From Akkermansiaceae bacterium (GTDB lineage Bacteria; Verrucomicrobiota; Verrucomicrobiia; Verrucomicrobiales; Akkermansiaceae), in the NCBI GenBank assembly GCA_024233135.1, contig JACKPZ010000018.1, positions 26,022-90,021 on the forward strand: DNA of 64,000 nucleotides, read 5' to 3'. Below the pieces are notes generated by a model, which was given only the letters and a program-made list of their open reading frames with translations, was not told the origin of the DNA and ran no database searches. Positions 7,744 through 16,830 of the stretch are shown in pieces. Every line of letters begins with the position of its first letter. The first letter of the stretch is position 1. Position numbers and translations under genes: made by a program.

Positions 7744-9129
7744 TCACTCGTCCTCCGCCGCATCGCCCGCCGTCACGGGCACCAGCTTGCGGAAGTGGAT
7801 CTGGCCCACGCGGCGGCCGTCGGTGCTGGTGACGCGCGCCTCGTAGCCGAGCACCTCCAGCGTTTCGCCCACTTCGGGGAAACGTCCGAGCTGCTGGGTG
7901 ACGTAGCCGCCGACCGTGGTGACCTCGCCGCTCTCGAGCTCGAGCTCGGGCACGTGGTCGCCGAGGTCGTTGAGGGTCATCGTGCCCTCGACGACGAATT
8001 CCTCGTCGTTGATCCGGTTGAACGTCGAGCGTTCGTTGTCGAACTCGTCCTGAATGTCGCCCACGAGTTCCTCCATGATGTTGTCGAGAAACACGATGCC
8101 CACCGGCGTGCCGAATTCATCGACGGCCAGCGCGAGGTGCGCGTGCTCGCGCAGGAAGAACTTGAGCAGCGTGTCGAGCGGCATCGTGTCGGGCACGATC
8201 TTGAGCTCGCGTTTGATGCGCATCAGGTCCGGGTCCGGATCGTGGATCAGCTTGAAGAGGTCCTTGATGTGGATGAGGCCGATCGAATGGTCGAGGTGCC
8301 CCTTCACCAGCGGGAATCGCGTGTGTTTCGAGCGGATCGCGATGTCGAGCGTCTTGTCGAACGGTTCGTCGGCATCGAGCACGACGACCTCGTTGCGCGG
8401 CGTCATCACGTCGCGCACCCACAGCTCGTTGAGGCCGAGCGCGTTGATCAAGATCTCGCGTTCGGTTTCGGTGACCTCCTGCTGCTGGCCGCTTTGGGTG
8501 ACGAGCAGCGCGAGTTCCTCGGCCGAGTGGATGTGCTCGCCCTCGCTGACCGGCTCGATGCGGCAGATGTGCTTGAGCACCCAGTTCGCCGTGCTGTTGA
8601 AAAACACGATCACCCAGTGGAAGCCCTTGAAAAACAAATGCAGCGGCGCGACCACCGCCATCGTCACGGCAAGCGCCTTGCGGATCGCGATCGACTTCGG
8701 CACCAGCTCGCCGAGCACCACGTGCAGGAACGTGAAGGCCGCGTAGGCCAGCACCAGCGAGGTCGGGTAGATCGCACGTTCGGGCACGTTGGCATACGAG
8801 AGCAGCGGCGAGACCAGCGCCGAAACGAACGGCTCGCCGAGGAATCCCAGCGCCAGCGAGGAGATCGTGATCCCGAGCTGGTTGGCGGACAGGTAGCCGT
8901 CGAGGTTGTTGACGACGTGCATCGCCAGCTTCGGATCCGCGCCGGACTCTTTCGCCTCGGTTTCGATCTGGCTCGGCCGGACCTTGACGATGGCGAACTC
9001 GGACGCGACGAAAAACGCGTTGAGCAGCAGGAAGAACAAGATCCCCGCAAGGTAGAGGATCGATTGCCCGACGGATGGAAACTCGTGCGTGGCAGCGAGC
9101 AGGAGCGGATCGGAAAGAAGGGGACTCAC
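7744..9129 (-). CDS. CNNM/CorC-type membrane protein (TlyC/HlyC family)
   Basis: A 461-residue inner-membrane protein with the standard order: a DUF21/CNNM transmembrane domain (about residues 15-200, containing ASEFAIVKVRPSQI), a CBS pair (about 230-350, DVMTPRNEVVVL) and a C-terminal CorC_HlyC domain (about 375-450). Proteins of this layout are linked to Mg2+/Co2+ or Na+-coupled Mg2+ transport. The older hemolysin label is historical. It starts four bases after the FmdB-like gene, so the two are probably co-transcribed. Confidence 0.95.
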   Translation of the reverse strand: MSPLLSDPLLLAATHEFPSVGQSILYLAGILFFLLLNAFFVASEFAIVKVRPSQIETEAKESGADPKLAMHVVNNLDGYLSANQLGITISSLALGFLGEPFVSALVSPLLSYANVPERAIYPTSLVLAYAAFTFLHVVLGELVPKSIAIRKALAVTMAVVAPLHLFFKGFHWVIVFFNSTANWVLKHICRIEPVSEGEHIHSAEELALLVTQSGQQQEVTETEREILINALGLNELWVRDVMTPRNEVVVLDADEPFDKTLDIAIRSKHTRFPLVKGHLDHSIGLIHIKDLFKLIHDPDPDLMRIKRELKIVPDTMPLDTLLKFFLREHAHLALAVDEFGTPVGIVFLDNIMEELVGDIQDEFDNERSTFNRINDEEFVVEGTMTLNDLGDHVPELELESGEVTTVGGYVTQQLGRFPEVGETLEVLGYEARVTSTDGRRVGQIHFRKLVPVTAGDAAEDE

Positions 9130-9133
9130 GGCC

Positions 9134-9394
9134 TCAAAGCTTTTCGTACACGCCTTGATCGCGCTTTTCGAGCACGGTGAACCCCGCCTTCTTGGCGTCG
9201 GAAACGGACAGCGGTTTGGTGACCTTGGGCGTGTTGACCCGTGAGATCACCTTCTTGACCGGGTTCTTGCAGAGTGGACAAACCTCAAGGGCGGGCCGGT
9301 CCACCGGACGTCGGAGTTCGAAACCGCGCGCGCAGATTCGGCACGAATGCTCGGGATCCTCGGCGGCTTCGGAGACGTATTCGTAAATGGGCAT
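9134..9394 (-). CDS. FmdB-type zinc ribbon protein
   Basis: An 86-residue protein beginning MPIYEYVS, the typical FmdB/CxxC_CxxC_SSSS start. Two Cys pairs (CRIC and CPLC) form a predicted zinc ribbon. The family's role is poorly defined; early annotation as a regulator of formamidase came from a single species. It lies between rpsN and the CNNM gene on the same strand. Confidence 0.9.
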   Translation of the reverse strand: MPIYEYVSEAAEDPEHSCRICARGFELRRPVDRPALEVCPLCKNPVKKVISRVNTPKVTKPLSVSDAKKAGFTVLEKRDQGVYEKL

Positions 9395-9460
9395 GAAGAA
9401 AGGCGCGGGCCGGGTGGTTTCCGCCCCACGCCTGGGAAAACTAGCTCGCGATGTGCCAGC

Positions 9461-9730
9461 TTACCAGCTCGACTTCGTCACGCCGGGGATCATGCCGGCG
9501 GAAGCCAGTTCGCGGAACGAGATCCGGGACAGGCGGAAGCGGCGGAGGAAGGCGCGGCGGCGGCCGGAGAACTCGCAGCGGTTGACCAGCCGGGTCGGGC
9601 TGGCGTCACGGGGAAGCAACGTCAGGCCGACGTAGTCTTTCTCCGCCTTGAGCTTCTCACGGAGCTCGGCGTATTTCGCGACGGTTTGTTTCTTGCGCTC
9701 GTTGCGGGCGATCCAACTTTTCTTAGCCAT
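9461..9730 (-). CDS. rpsN: 30S ribosomal protein S14, zinc-free type
   Basis: An 89-residue protein beginning MAKKSWIARNERK and ending GMIPGVTKSSW. The conserved core NRCEFSGRRRAFLRRFRLSR matches S14. There is no CxxC pair, so this is the zinc-independent (C-minus) form, which often lies outside the main ribosomal operon, as here. The ATG at 9730 fits the family start; an in-frame upstream extension to 10078 runs into the divergent protease gene and is not real. S14 helps assemble the head of the small subunit. Confidence 0.96.
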   Translation of the reverse strand: MAKKSWIARNERKKQTVAKYAELREKLKAEKDYVGLTLLPRDASPTRLVNRCEFSGRRRAFLRRFRLSRISFRELASAGMIPGVTKSSW

Positions 9731-9968
9731 AATGCGGGGCGGGGGTATGTAGGGATTCAGCCCGCGGTTGCAAGCCCAAACTTGCCGAAATTTCGAGGCC
9801 CGCCCGATCTTCTCCCGGCCCGTGGTGTTGACAAAGTATTTCCGTTCCCTCAGAAGCCCACGTCCGTATCCGTTTGTCTTCGTTGGAAACCTGCTGGGAA
9901 TTCGTCTAGATTCGATGTTTCCCGCTCCCGCGGCGATGGGTGCGGACAACCTGCCATCCGCTCCCGAA

Positions 9969-12900
9969 ATGATCCCGAAGTTCCTCCTCGTTCTTGCCCT
10001 CGGATCGTCACTCTGCCTTGCGCAGTCGCCGCCCGCGTCCTTCACGCGGACGGTGACCAACGGCATTGACACCGTCACCGTCGACTACGTCTTGCATTCG
10101 GTCCGTGGACCGAATTTCTCCATCCTCGTCCAGGATTCAGCGGGCGCGCTCAACGCCCACAGCCCTGCGGAAAGCCGGATCTACCTCGGCACCGTGCAAG
10201 GACATCCCGGCGCGATGGCGGCCGGTCTGCTGAAAGCCGACGACACGCTCATCACCCGCGTGACTTTCGAAACCGGCGTCGAGTGGACCAGCACCGGCGG
10301 CGTCGCATCCGTCCGGGGCAACACCAACTGGACGCCCGCATGGCCGGGCGCCACCCCGGGGTCCGGGGGCGCGGGATCCGACGTCTGGGCCGCCGAGGTG
10401 GGCATTGACGCATCTTATCGCCAGTTCCTCGGTGCCGGTTCGGATGTCGATGCCACCGTGGAAATCAGCGAGTTCGCCGTGATGTCGACGAACCTCCTCT
10501 ACCTGCGGGACGCCGCGATCGTCCACCGGATCGGCCGCTTGATTGTCCGTGCCGATCAGGCCCAGGACCCCTACGAGCCGATGGGAGGAGACACGGGCCT
10601 GTTGTTGCCCGGCGTGAAAGACCAGTGGAACAACGTCCTGCCCGCGAGCACCCACGACCTTGCCATGGTAGCCCGTCCCGGAGCCGGCGGCGGCCTCGCC
10701 TGGGTGGGGGCCATTGGAACGTCCAACCGTTATTCCGCCAACGGCGCCAGCTCCAACGGGGACTTCAACGTCATCTGGCGTCACGAGGCGGGCCACAACT
10801 GGGGAGCCGGCCACTTCGAAGGCGGCACCCCGGAAGGTCCGACGATCATGTCCGGCAACGCGCTCGGCCGGATGTCGAGCCCGGAGCTCTACAAGATCCT
10901 CAACCACCGCAACACCAATACCGCCGTTCTCGACAACCTCGGGCCCTATTCCTTCTCCCTGCCGCCCCGCGCGTCCGCGGACCCGGTGAAATTCGATCCC
11001 GAGGGCGGGGCGGTCGCGATCGACGTGCTCGACAACGACAGCGACTCGAACGGCGACACGATTTCCATCCTCTCGTTCGACACCACCAGCCACCGTGGTG
11101 CCGTTCTCGCGCTGTCGGCGGGCACAGGTCCCGGCGGTCGCGACGAAATCCAATACACCCCGCCCGTCAACTTCCTCGATGGCACGGACTATTTCCAATA
11201 CCGCATCGGCGACGGCACCGGCCGCGAGGCCGTCGGCTGGGTGATGCTCGAACCCGAGTTCTCCAGCGAAATGCTCGCCCACTGGAACTTCGATGAGAAT
11301 GCGGGCGCGACCGCGAAGGATGCATCCATCGGCTTCAACGACGCGGCCGTCTCCGGCACACCCGGATGGAACGCGACCGGTCGCGAACACGCCTGCCTCA
11401 CCGTGAACGGCACGGACAACTGGGCCACCTGCGCTTCGATCGATTTCAACACCAACACCCTCACCATCGCCGGCTGGATCCGCCGCTCCGGCACGCAGAA
11501 CGACTGGGCGGGCATCGCGTTCTCCCGCGCCGGCGGCACCGTCGGCTTCAATTTCGGTGGCGGCGGGGATGCCAACGAACTCCGCTACCACTGGGGTGGC
11601 GGCGGCAACAGTTCCTATAACTTCAATTCGGACCTCCTCGTGCCGGATGGGGTCTGGACCTTCTGCGCGCTGGTCGTCGAGCCCACCCAGGCGACGCTCT
11701 ACATGAAACCCGACGGCGGACCGATGGAAACCGCGGTCAGCACCGGCACGTTCTCGCCCAACAGCATCAGCGGCGGTTTCCGCATCGGCGGTGACTCGAA
11801 CAGCTCGACCCGGACCTTCAACGGGGACATCGACGAGCTGCGTGTCTTCCAGCGCTCCCTCTCCGCGGCCGAGATCGATTCGCTCGCCGGCGGCGGCGGG
11901 ACCGCGTCGAATCCGGTTCCCGGCCGCGGCGGTGCGCTCACCCGGCCGATCACCGGCGACCTCCAGTGGAAGGCACCACCTTCCACGGTGTCTCAAAGCG
12001 TGTTTCTCGGAACGACCTACACCGCGGTGGAGTCGGCGACCACCGCCTCTTCGGAATACCTCGGAGACACCGCCACTCCGTCGTGGTCGCTCTCCGATCT
12101 GCCCGAGGGTGTGTACTACTGGCGGGTCGACTGCAGTGACGGCGTCAGCACCTTCGAAGGGCCGGTTTGGTACTTTGAAGCGAGCGACGACATCGTCGAT
12201 GGTCTCGTCGGCTGGTGGCGCATGGAGGAGGGCGACGGGCCCGTCGCGCTCGATTCCTCGCCCAGCGGAGCCGAGGGGACGCTCGATCTCCCCGCATGGA
12301 CGGCCGGCCGTCGTGGGGGTGGTCTTTTGTTCGATGGAAACGACCGCGTCGAATGTGGAACCGGAGCCTCCTTGTCGGGGACCACGCCGTTGACACTCGC
12401 GGCATGGGTGAAGGTCGACAATGGATACGCATCGTCGGCCATCGTCGTCCAACAGCGTGACGTCGCGGGGTTCAACGGCGAATACCAACTGTCCGTCCGC
12501 GCCAACGGCACCGTCGGCTTCTTCTTATATGGAGATAGCAGCACCCAGTTTGACTTTTCGGGAGCCACCGCCGTCAACGACGGACAATGGCACCATGTCG
12601 CCGCCACCCGCGATGGCGCGGGCAACGCGACGATCTACGTCGATGGTGCGGTCGACGGGTCGGTGACGGGCACCACCGTCCGCAGCCTGAGTCCCTCCAT
12701 CAGCGTCGGCATCGGATGCGACACCCGTGACAGCAACAAACACTTCCACGGAAGCATCGATGACGTCCGCATCTACGGCCGCCTGCTCAGCCAGACCGAA
12801 GTGCAGTCCGTTCGCAACCGCGCGCCGTTTTTCGCCAACGCGGTGATCTCCGGCGCCGATGCGAGCGACGGGGTTTCCTACACCTCGTCGATCGCTTCCG

Positions 12901-15900
12901 AGGCGGACGACTACGATGCCGACGAAGCGCTCGTCTTCTCGAAAACATCCGGCCCCGCCTGGCTCGAGGTGGCACCCGATGGATCGCTCGGCGGAACCCC
13001 GTTGCAGTCCGATGTCGGCCCCAACGTTTTCACGGTCGAAGTCGCCGACGCGCTCGGCGTCACCGCCAGCGCGCAGCTCGAAATCGAGGTTCTCGAACAG
13101 AACGATCCCCCCGCCTTCGACAGCGACCCGCTCGACGGCGGCACCGTCTTCGAGGGAATCGCCTACTCCGGAACCCTCGACGGCACCGCCACCGATCCCG
13201 ATGTGGGCGACACGCTCGAGTTCTCTTATATCAGCGGCCCGGCATGGCTCACGGTCCTGCCGGACGGATCTCTATCAGGCACGCCGTCGTCCGGCGATCT
13301 CGGACTCAACGTGTTCACCGTCCGCGTCACCGATTTCGCCGGTCTCTGGGATGAGGCTACCTTGAACATCACCGTCCTCGATGCCGATCCATCGATTTCG
13401 GTTTCCTCGCCCGCCGCCGGTCCCGTCGTCCCCTCGGGAGGGATCGTGGACATCACCGCCGCGGCATACGGCGGCATGCAGTCGATCACCGGCGTCGAGT
13501 TTTACGCCGACGGTGCCCTGCTCGGCAGTGACAGCAACGCGCCCTTCGAATTCACCTGGAACTCGCCCGCGCCCGGTCCGCACGCGCTCGTCGCACGCCT
13601 GCTCCACAGCGGCGGCCAACTCGACAGCGCGCCCGTTTCCATCACTGTCGCCGGCGACCAACCGATGTGGATCAACCCCGCCGGCGGATCCTGGCCCGTC
13701 GCCGGAAACTGGTTGCTCGATGACGTCGCCGACGGCGACACCGAGATCGCCGACTTCAGCCGCCTCGATCTGACGGCCGACACCGTCGTCACCCTCGACG
13801 GTGCGCGTGCCATCGCCGGGCTCTGGTTCGCCGATACCACGCCGAGCCATAACTGGACACTCGCCGATGGTGGCGGCGGGCCGCTCACCCTCCATGCCGC
13901 GGGCACGCCCGTGATGGATGCCGCCGACGGCACGACCACGATCTCGGTGCCTCTCGCAGGCACGCTCGGATTCGAGAAAACCGGAGTCGGAGCGCTCGTT
14001 CTAACAGGTGTCGGCACGTGGACCGGTTCCACCCTCGTTTCGGATGGCACGCTGGAGGTCCAGCAGAAATCCGGCGACGTCCCGTATGTCATCTCGCAGG
14101 GCGCCACGCTCCGCGTTGGCTACAATACCGGCCTTGGTTACACTCCCGGCCTCACGATCCACGGCAACGGCGTTTCCGATCCCGCGGGCCTCTACGTGCT
14201 CGATGGAAGGACGCTCGCCAGCAACAGCGGCATTCTCTTCGACACCGCGCCATCCACCATCCGCTCCTACGGCGGTGGGAACGCCTCGATCCGTGGCTTC
14301 GATGTGAACTCCGCCTGGTTCCTGCGGAACACTGCTGCCGCCTCGGGTTCGGTGGTCGATGCGTCCATCGGCGTGCAGACCGGCTACTATGGATATCGTA
14401 TGCAAACCGACGCCGGTGCCGCCACCGCCACCGGCGACATCACCATCGAGGGTGTCATCTCCGGATCCGGCGGCGCGCAGACCGCGGGCATGCTCATGAC
14501 CACCGGTCTCAGCAAGTGGGGCGATGGTTCGCTGCGGCTCACCGGCGCGTCCACCTACTCGCACGCCACCGCGGTGAACCGCGGCACGCTCGTTCTATCC
14601 GGTGGCGACGACCGCCTGCCCGTCGGAACCACCGTGGTGCTTGGAAACGGAACGAACGCAGGGAAACTCGTGCTCGACGGGATCTCCCAAACCGTTGCCG
14701 GACTGCACGACCATGGCACCGCGACTCCGAACTCGGTTGTCGGCTCGTCCAGCCCCGGCACTCTCGATCTCGATCTCGCGGCCGACTCCACCTTCGGCGG
14801 CGTGCTCGGCGGCCCCGACTCGGATGAGAACAACCTCTCGTTCACCAAACGTGGCGTCGGCGCCCTCACTCTCACGGGCGCGCACTCCTACACCGGCGCG
14901 ACCGACATCGAAGAAGGCGCCTTGTGGTTGGCAAGCGGTGCCTCGCTTGATCTAACCGCAACCACCGTTTCCGCCGGCGCCACCCTCGGCGGCGAAGGCT
15001 CGATCGCCGGCGACGTCGCGCTCTCCGGCACGCTCGCTCCCGCGGGCGACGCGATCGGCAGCTTCCCCATCGGCGGCACGCTCACCGCCGCCCCGGGTTC
15101 ATCGCTGGCGATTGAAATCGACGACTGGAACGGCGTGGCGGGCACGAACTTCGACCAGGTCGCCGCCACATCACTCGACATCACCGCTAACAGCGGCGAG
15201 CCGTTCGTCATCGACTTCGACGACACCGCGATCGGCGCTTACCCCACCGAGGCAAAGTCCCTGCTCATCATCGCCGCCGGAAGCGTCAGCGGATTCGATC
15301 CGTCCGTCGTGTCGCTCAACGTGCTCAGCGGAAACGCCACCGGTTGGTCGGTGGCCGCGGATTCGTCCGGCCTGTCGCTGGTCTATCAGCTTCCGAACAC
15401 GGAGCCGTCGTTCGCCGGCCCGATCGACGGCGGCAGCCACCCGGCCGGTCAGCTTCTTTCCGGCGACATCTCGCCCGAAGCTTCCGATCCCGATGTGGGC
15501 GACACGCTCACCTTCAGCCTCACCAGCGGTCCCTCCTGGCTCACGGTGCTGCCCGACGGCAGCTACTCCGGCACCCCCGGCCTGCTCGAAGGCGGTGTCC
15601 ACATCGCCACCGTGCGTGTCACCGACACGGGCACCTTGTTCGATGAAACCACGCTGACGATCACCGTCACGCTCACGCCCTATCAGCAGTGGCTGGTCGA
15701 TACCTACGGCGTGGACGCGGAAAACCCGTCGCTCGCCGGCGACCTGCTGGATCCCGATCACGACACGCTCACCAATCTTGAGGAACACGCCTTCGGCACC
15801 GACGGTGACGCAGCCTCCGCGCGCCCGATCACCGCGCGATTCGAAGAAGGAGAGGAGCCTCCCGGTTTCCGCATGATCATCGACCGCAATCCGCTCGCCA

Positions 15901-16067
15901 CCGATGTGGAGTTCGTCGTCGAAGGCACATCCGATCCCTCGTTGCCCGGATCTTGGACCACCGCCGGCCTGGTCATCGACGAGGACACACCCACCCGTCT
16001 CACCGTGCGCGACACCATCGGCGGAGCGAAGCGCTTCCTGCGCCTGCGGCTCGTGCGCGTGCCGTAG
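9969..16067 (+). CDS. Giant secreted metzincin-type protease with LamG, Ig-like and autotransporter-associated repeats
   Basis: The protein is 2032 residues from ATG 9969, which directly precedes a signal peptide (MIPKFLLVLALGSSLCLAQ). The zinc site HEAGHNWGAGH at 272-282 fits HExxHxxGxxH of metzincins, so the N-terminal 400 residues are a reprolysin-like protease. Next come a cadherin-like stretch, two LamG-type domains (about 434-640 and 744-950), He_PIG-type putative Ig domains (about 960-1137, with the hallmark DPDVGDTL and GPAWLTVLPDGSLSGTP), another Ig-like domain, and beta-strand repeats of the autotransporter-associated type (about 1330-1720, for example GVGALTLTGAHSYTG). A second He_PIG copy (about 1830-1900) precedes a tail with NLEEHAFGT, common in Verrucomicrobiota. 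There is no C-terminal beta-barrel or PEP motif, so attachment is unclear. Likely a surface or released protease. Confidence 0.9.
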   Translation: MIPKFLLVLALGSSLCLAQSPPASFTRTVTNGIDTVTVDYVLHSVRGPNFSILVQDSAGALNAHSPAESRIYLGTVQGHPGAMAAGLLKADDTLITRVTFETGVEWTSTGGVASVRGNTNWTPAWPGATPGSGGAGSDVWAAEVGIDASYRQFLGAGSDVDATVEISEFAVMSTNLLYLRDAAIVHRIGRLIVRADQAQDPYEPMGGDTGLLLPGVKDQWNNVLPASTHDLAMVARPGAGGGLAWVGAIGTSNRYSANGASSNGDFNVIWRHEAGHNWGAGHFEGGTPEGPTIMSGNALGRMSSPELYKILNHRNTNTAVLDNLGPYSFSLPPRASADPVKFDPEGGAVAIDVLDNDSDSNGDTISILSFDTTSHRGAVLALSAGTGPGGRDEIQYTPPVNFLDGTDYFQYRIGDGTGREAVGWVMLEPEFSSEMLAHWNFDENAGATAKDASIGFNDAAVSGTPGWNATGREHACLTVNGTDNWATCASIDFNTNTLTIAGWIRRSGTQNDWAGIAFSRAGGTVGFNFGGGGDANELRYHWGGGGNSSYNFNSDLLVPDGVWTFCALVVEPTQATLYMKPDGGPMETAVSTGTFSPNSISGGFRIGGDSNSSTRTFNGDIDELRVFQRSLSAAEIDSLAGGGGTASNPVPGRGGALTRPITGDLQWKAPPSTVSQSVFLGTTYTAVESATTASSEYLGDTATPSWSLSDLPEGVYYWRVDCSDGVSTFEGPVWYFEASDDIVDGLVGWWRMEEGDGPVALDSSPSGAEGTLDLPAWTAGRRGGGLLFDGNDRVECGTGASLSGTTPLTLAAWVKVDNGYASSAIVVQQRDVAGFNGEYQLSVRANGTVGFFLYGDSSTQFDFSGATAVNDGQWHHVAATRDGAGNATIYVDGAVDGSVTGTTVRSLSPSISVGIGCDTRDSNKHFHGSIDDVRIYGRLLSQTEVQSVRNRAPFFANAVISGADASDGVSYTSSIASEADDYDADEALVFSKTSGPAWLEVAPDGSLGGTPLQSDVGPNVFTVEVADALGVTASAQLEIEVLEQNDPPAFDSDPLDGGTVFEGIAYSGTLDGTATDPDVGDTLEFSYISGPAWLTVLPDGSLSGTPSSGDLGLNVFTVRVTDFAGLWDEATLNITVLDADPSISVSSPAAGPVVPSGGIVDITAAAYGGMQSITGVEFYADGALLGSDSNAPFEFTWNSPAPGPHALVARLLHSGGQLDSAPVSITVAGDQPMWINPAGGSWPVAGNWLLDDVADGDTEIADFSRLDLTADTVVTLDGARAIAGLWFADTTPSHNWTLADGGGGPLTLHAAGTPVMDAADGTTTISVPLAGTLGFEKTGVGALVLTGVGTWTGSTLVSDGTLEVQQKSGDVPYVISQGATLRVGYNTGLGYTPGLTIHGNGVSDPAGLYVLDGRTLASNSGILFDTAPSTIRSYGGGNASIRGFDVNSAWFLRNTAAASGSVVDASIGVQTGYYGYRMQTDAGAATATGDITIEGVISGSGGAQTAGMLMTTGLSKWGDGSLRLTGASTYSHATAVNRGTLVLSGGDDRLPVGTTVVLGNGTNAGKLVLDGISQTVAGLHDHGTATPNSVVGSSSPGTLDLDLAADSTFGGVLGGPDSDENNLSFTKRGVGALTLTGAHSYTGATDIEEGALWLASGASLDLTATTVSAGATLGGEGSIAGDVALSGTLAPAGDAIGSFPIGGTLTAAPGSSLAIEIDDWNGVAGTNFDQVAATSLDITANSGEPFVIDFDDTAIGAYPTEAKSLLIIAAGSVSGFDPSVVSLNVLSGNATGWSVAADSSGLSLVYQLPNTEPSFAGPIDGGSHPAGQLLSGDISPEASDPDVGDTLTFSLTSGPSWLTVLPDGSYSGTPGLLEGGVHIATVRVTDTGTLFDETTLTITVTLTPYQQWLVDTYGVDAENPSLAGDLLDPDHDTLTNLEEHAFGTDGDAASARPITARFEEGEEPPGFRMIIDRNPLATDVEFVVEGTSDPSLPGSWTTAGLVIDEDTPTRLTVRDTIGGAKRFLRLRLVRVP

Positions 16068-16074
16068 GCGGGTT

Positions 16075-16803
16075 TCAGAGGCTCTCCGCGGTCTGTTCCG
16101 GTGACGTGAGCCCCGGCGGCAGCTCCATGATGCGGATGTTGCGGAAGTGGATCTCGGATCCTTCGGACTCGAGGCAGATATATCCTTTGCGGACGGAGGA
16201 GTCGCGGATGCCGTTCACGAATTTCCCGTTGATCGAAAGTTTGATCGCTCCATCGACGCAGACCACCGTGTAGCGGTTCCACTTGCCGTGGGGCCGGCAG
16301 CGCGGCTCCTTCGACATGCTGCGCGTGCCGCGCGGGTTCTCCGGTGTGGCGGTGAGGCCGTTCGCTCCGAACAACTCGCCGCTCACGTAGCCGGGATGGC
16401 GCGGCTTTCCATTCGCCTCCGGGTTGAGGTGGATCCAATCGAGTTCCAACATCTGCACCTCCATCCCCTTCGGCAGGCCGCCCGCGTTGGCGGGCTTGCC
16501 CTCGCTCCACACGAAGATCCCCGAGTTTCCTCCGGGTTTCATGTGACGCCATTCGATCTGCAGGATGAAGTTTTCGTATTGTCTCTCGCTGCGCATCACG
16601 CCGATCGGCAGGCCGCTGCAAACAAGGATGCCGTCCTTGACGCTCCAGGTTTCCGGCGATGTGTTCACGTCCACCCAGCCGCTGAGGTCTTTGCCGTTGA
16701 ACAAATCGACCCATTGCGGGACGGCCGGAGTTTCTTCGCTTGCGGCGAGGGCCAGGCTGGTTGCTAGAGCGAGGGGTGCGAGGAAAGATAGCGCGCGTTT
16801 CAC
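16075..16803 (-). CDS. DUF1080 / 3-keto-disaccharide hydrolase domain protein, partner of Gfo/Idh gene
   Basis: A 242-residue secreted protein. The signal peptide is followed by WVDLFNGKDLSGWVDVN and, near the end, GYICLESEGSEIHFRNIRIME, both family signatures. It lies 27 bases downstream of a Tat-type Gfo/Idh oxidoreductase on the same strand. In characterised systems a Gfo/Idh enzyme oxidises a sugar at C3 and a DUF1080-type enzyme cleaves the resulting 3-keto glycoside, so the pair may act in series. The substrate is unknown. Confidence 0.93.
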   Translation of the reverse strand: MKRALSFLAPLALATSLALAASEETPAVPQWVDLFNGKDLSGWVDVNTSPETWSVKDGILVCSGLPIGVMRSERQYENFILQIEWRHMKPGGNSGIFVWSEGKPANAGGLPKGMEVQMLELDWIHLNPEANGKPRHPGYVSGELFGANGLTATPENPRGTRSMSKEPRCRPHGKWNRYTVVCVDGAIKLSINGKFVNGIRDSSVRKGYICLESEGSEIHFRNIRIMELPPGLTSPEQTAESL

Positions 16804-16830
16804 GGGATGAGATCGGATGGTTTGGGGAAA

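Noticed and set aside
9828..9856. TTGACA at 9828 as a promoter for the protease gene
   Set aside because: No -10-like hexamer lies at a suitable distance, and TTGACA alone is weak evidence.
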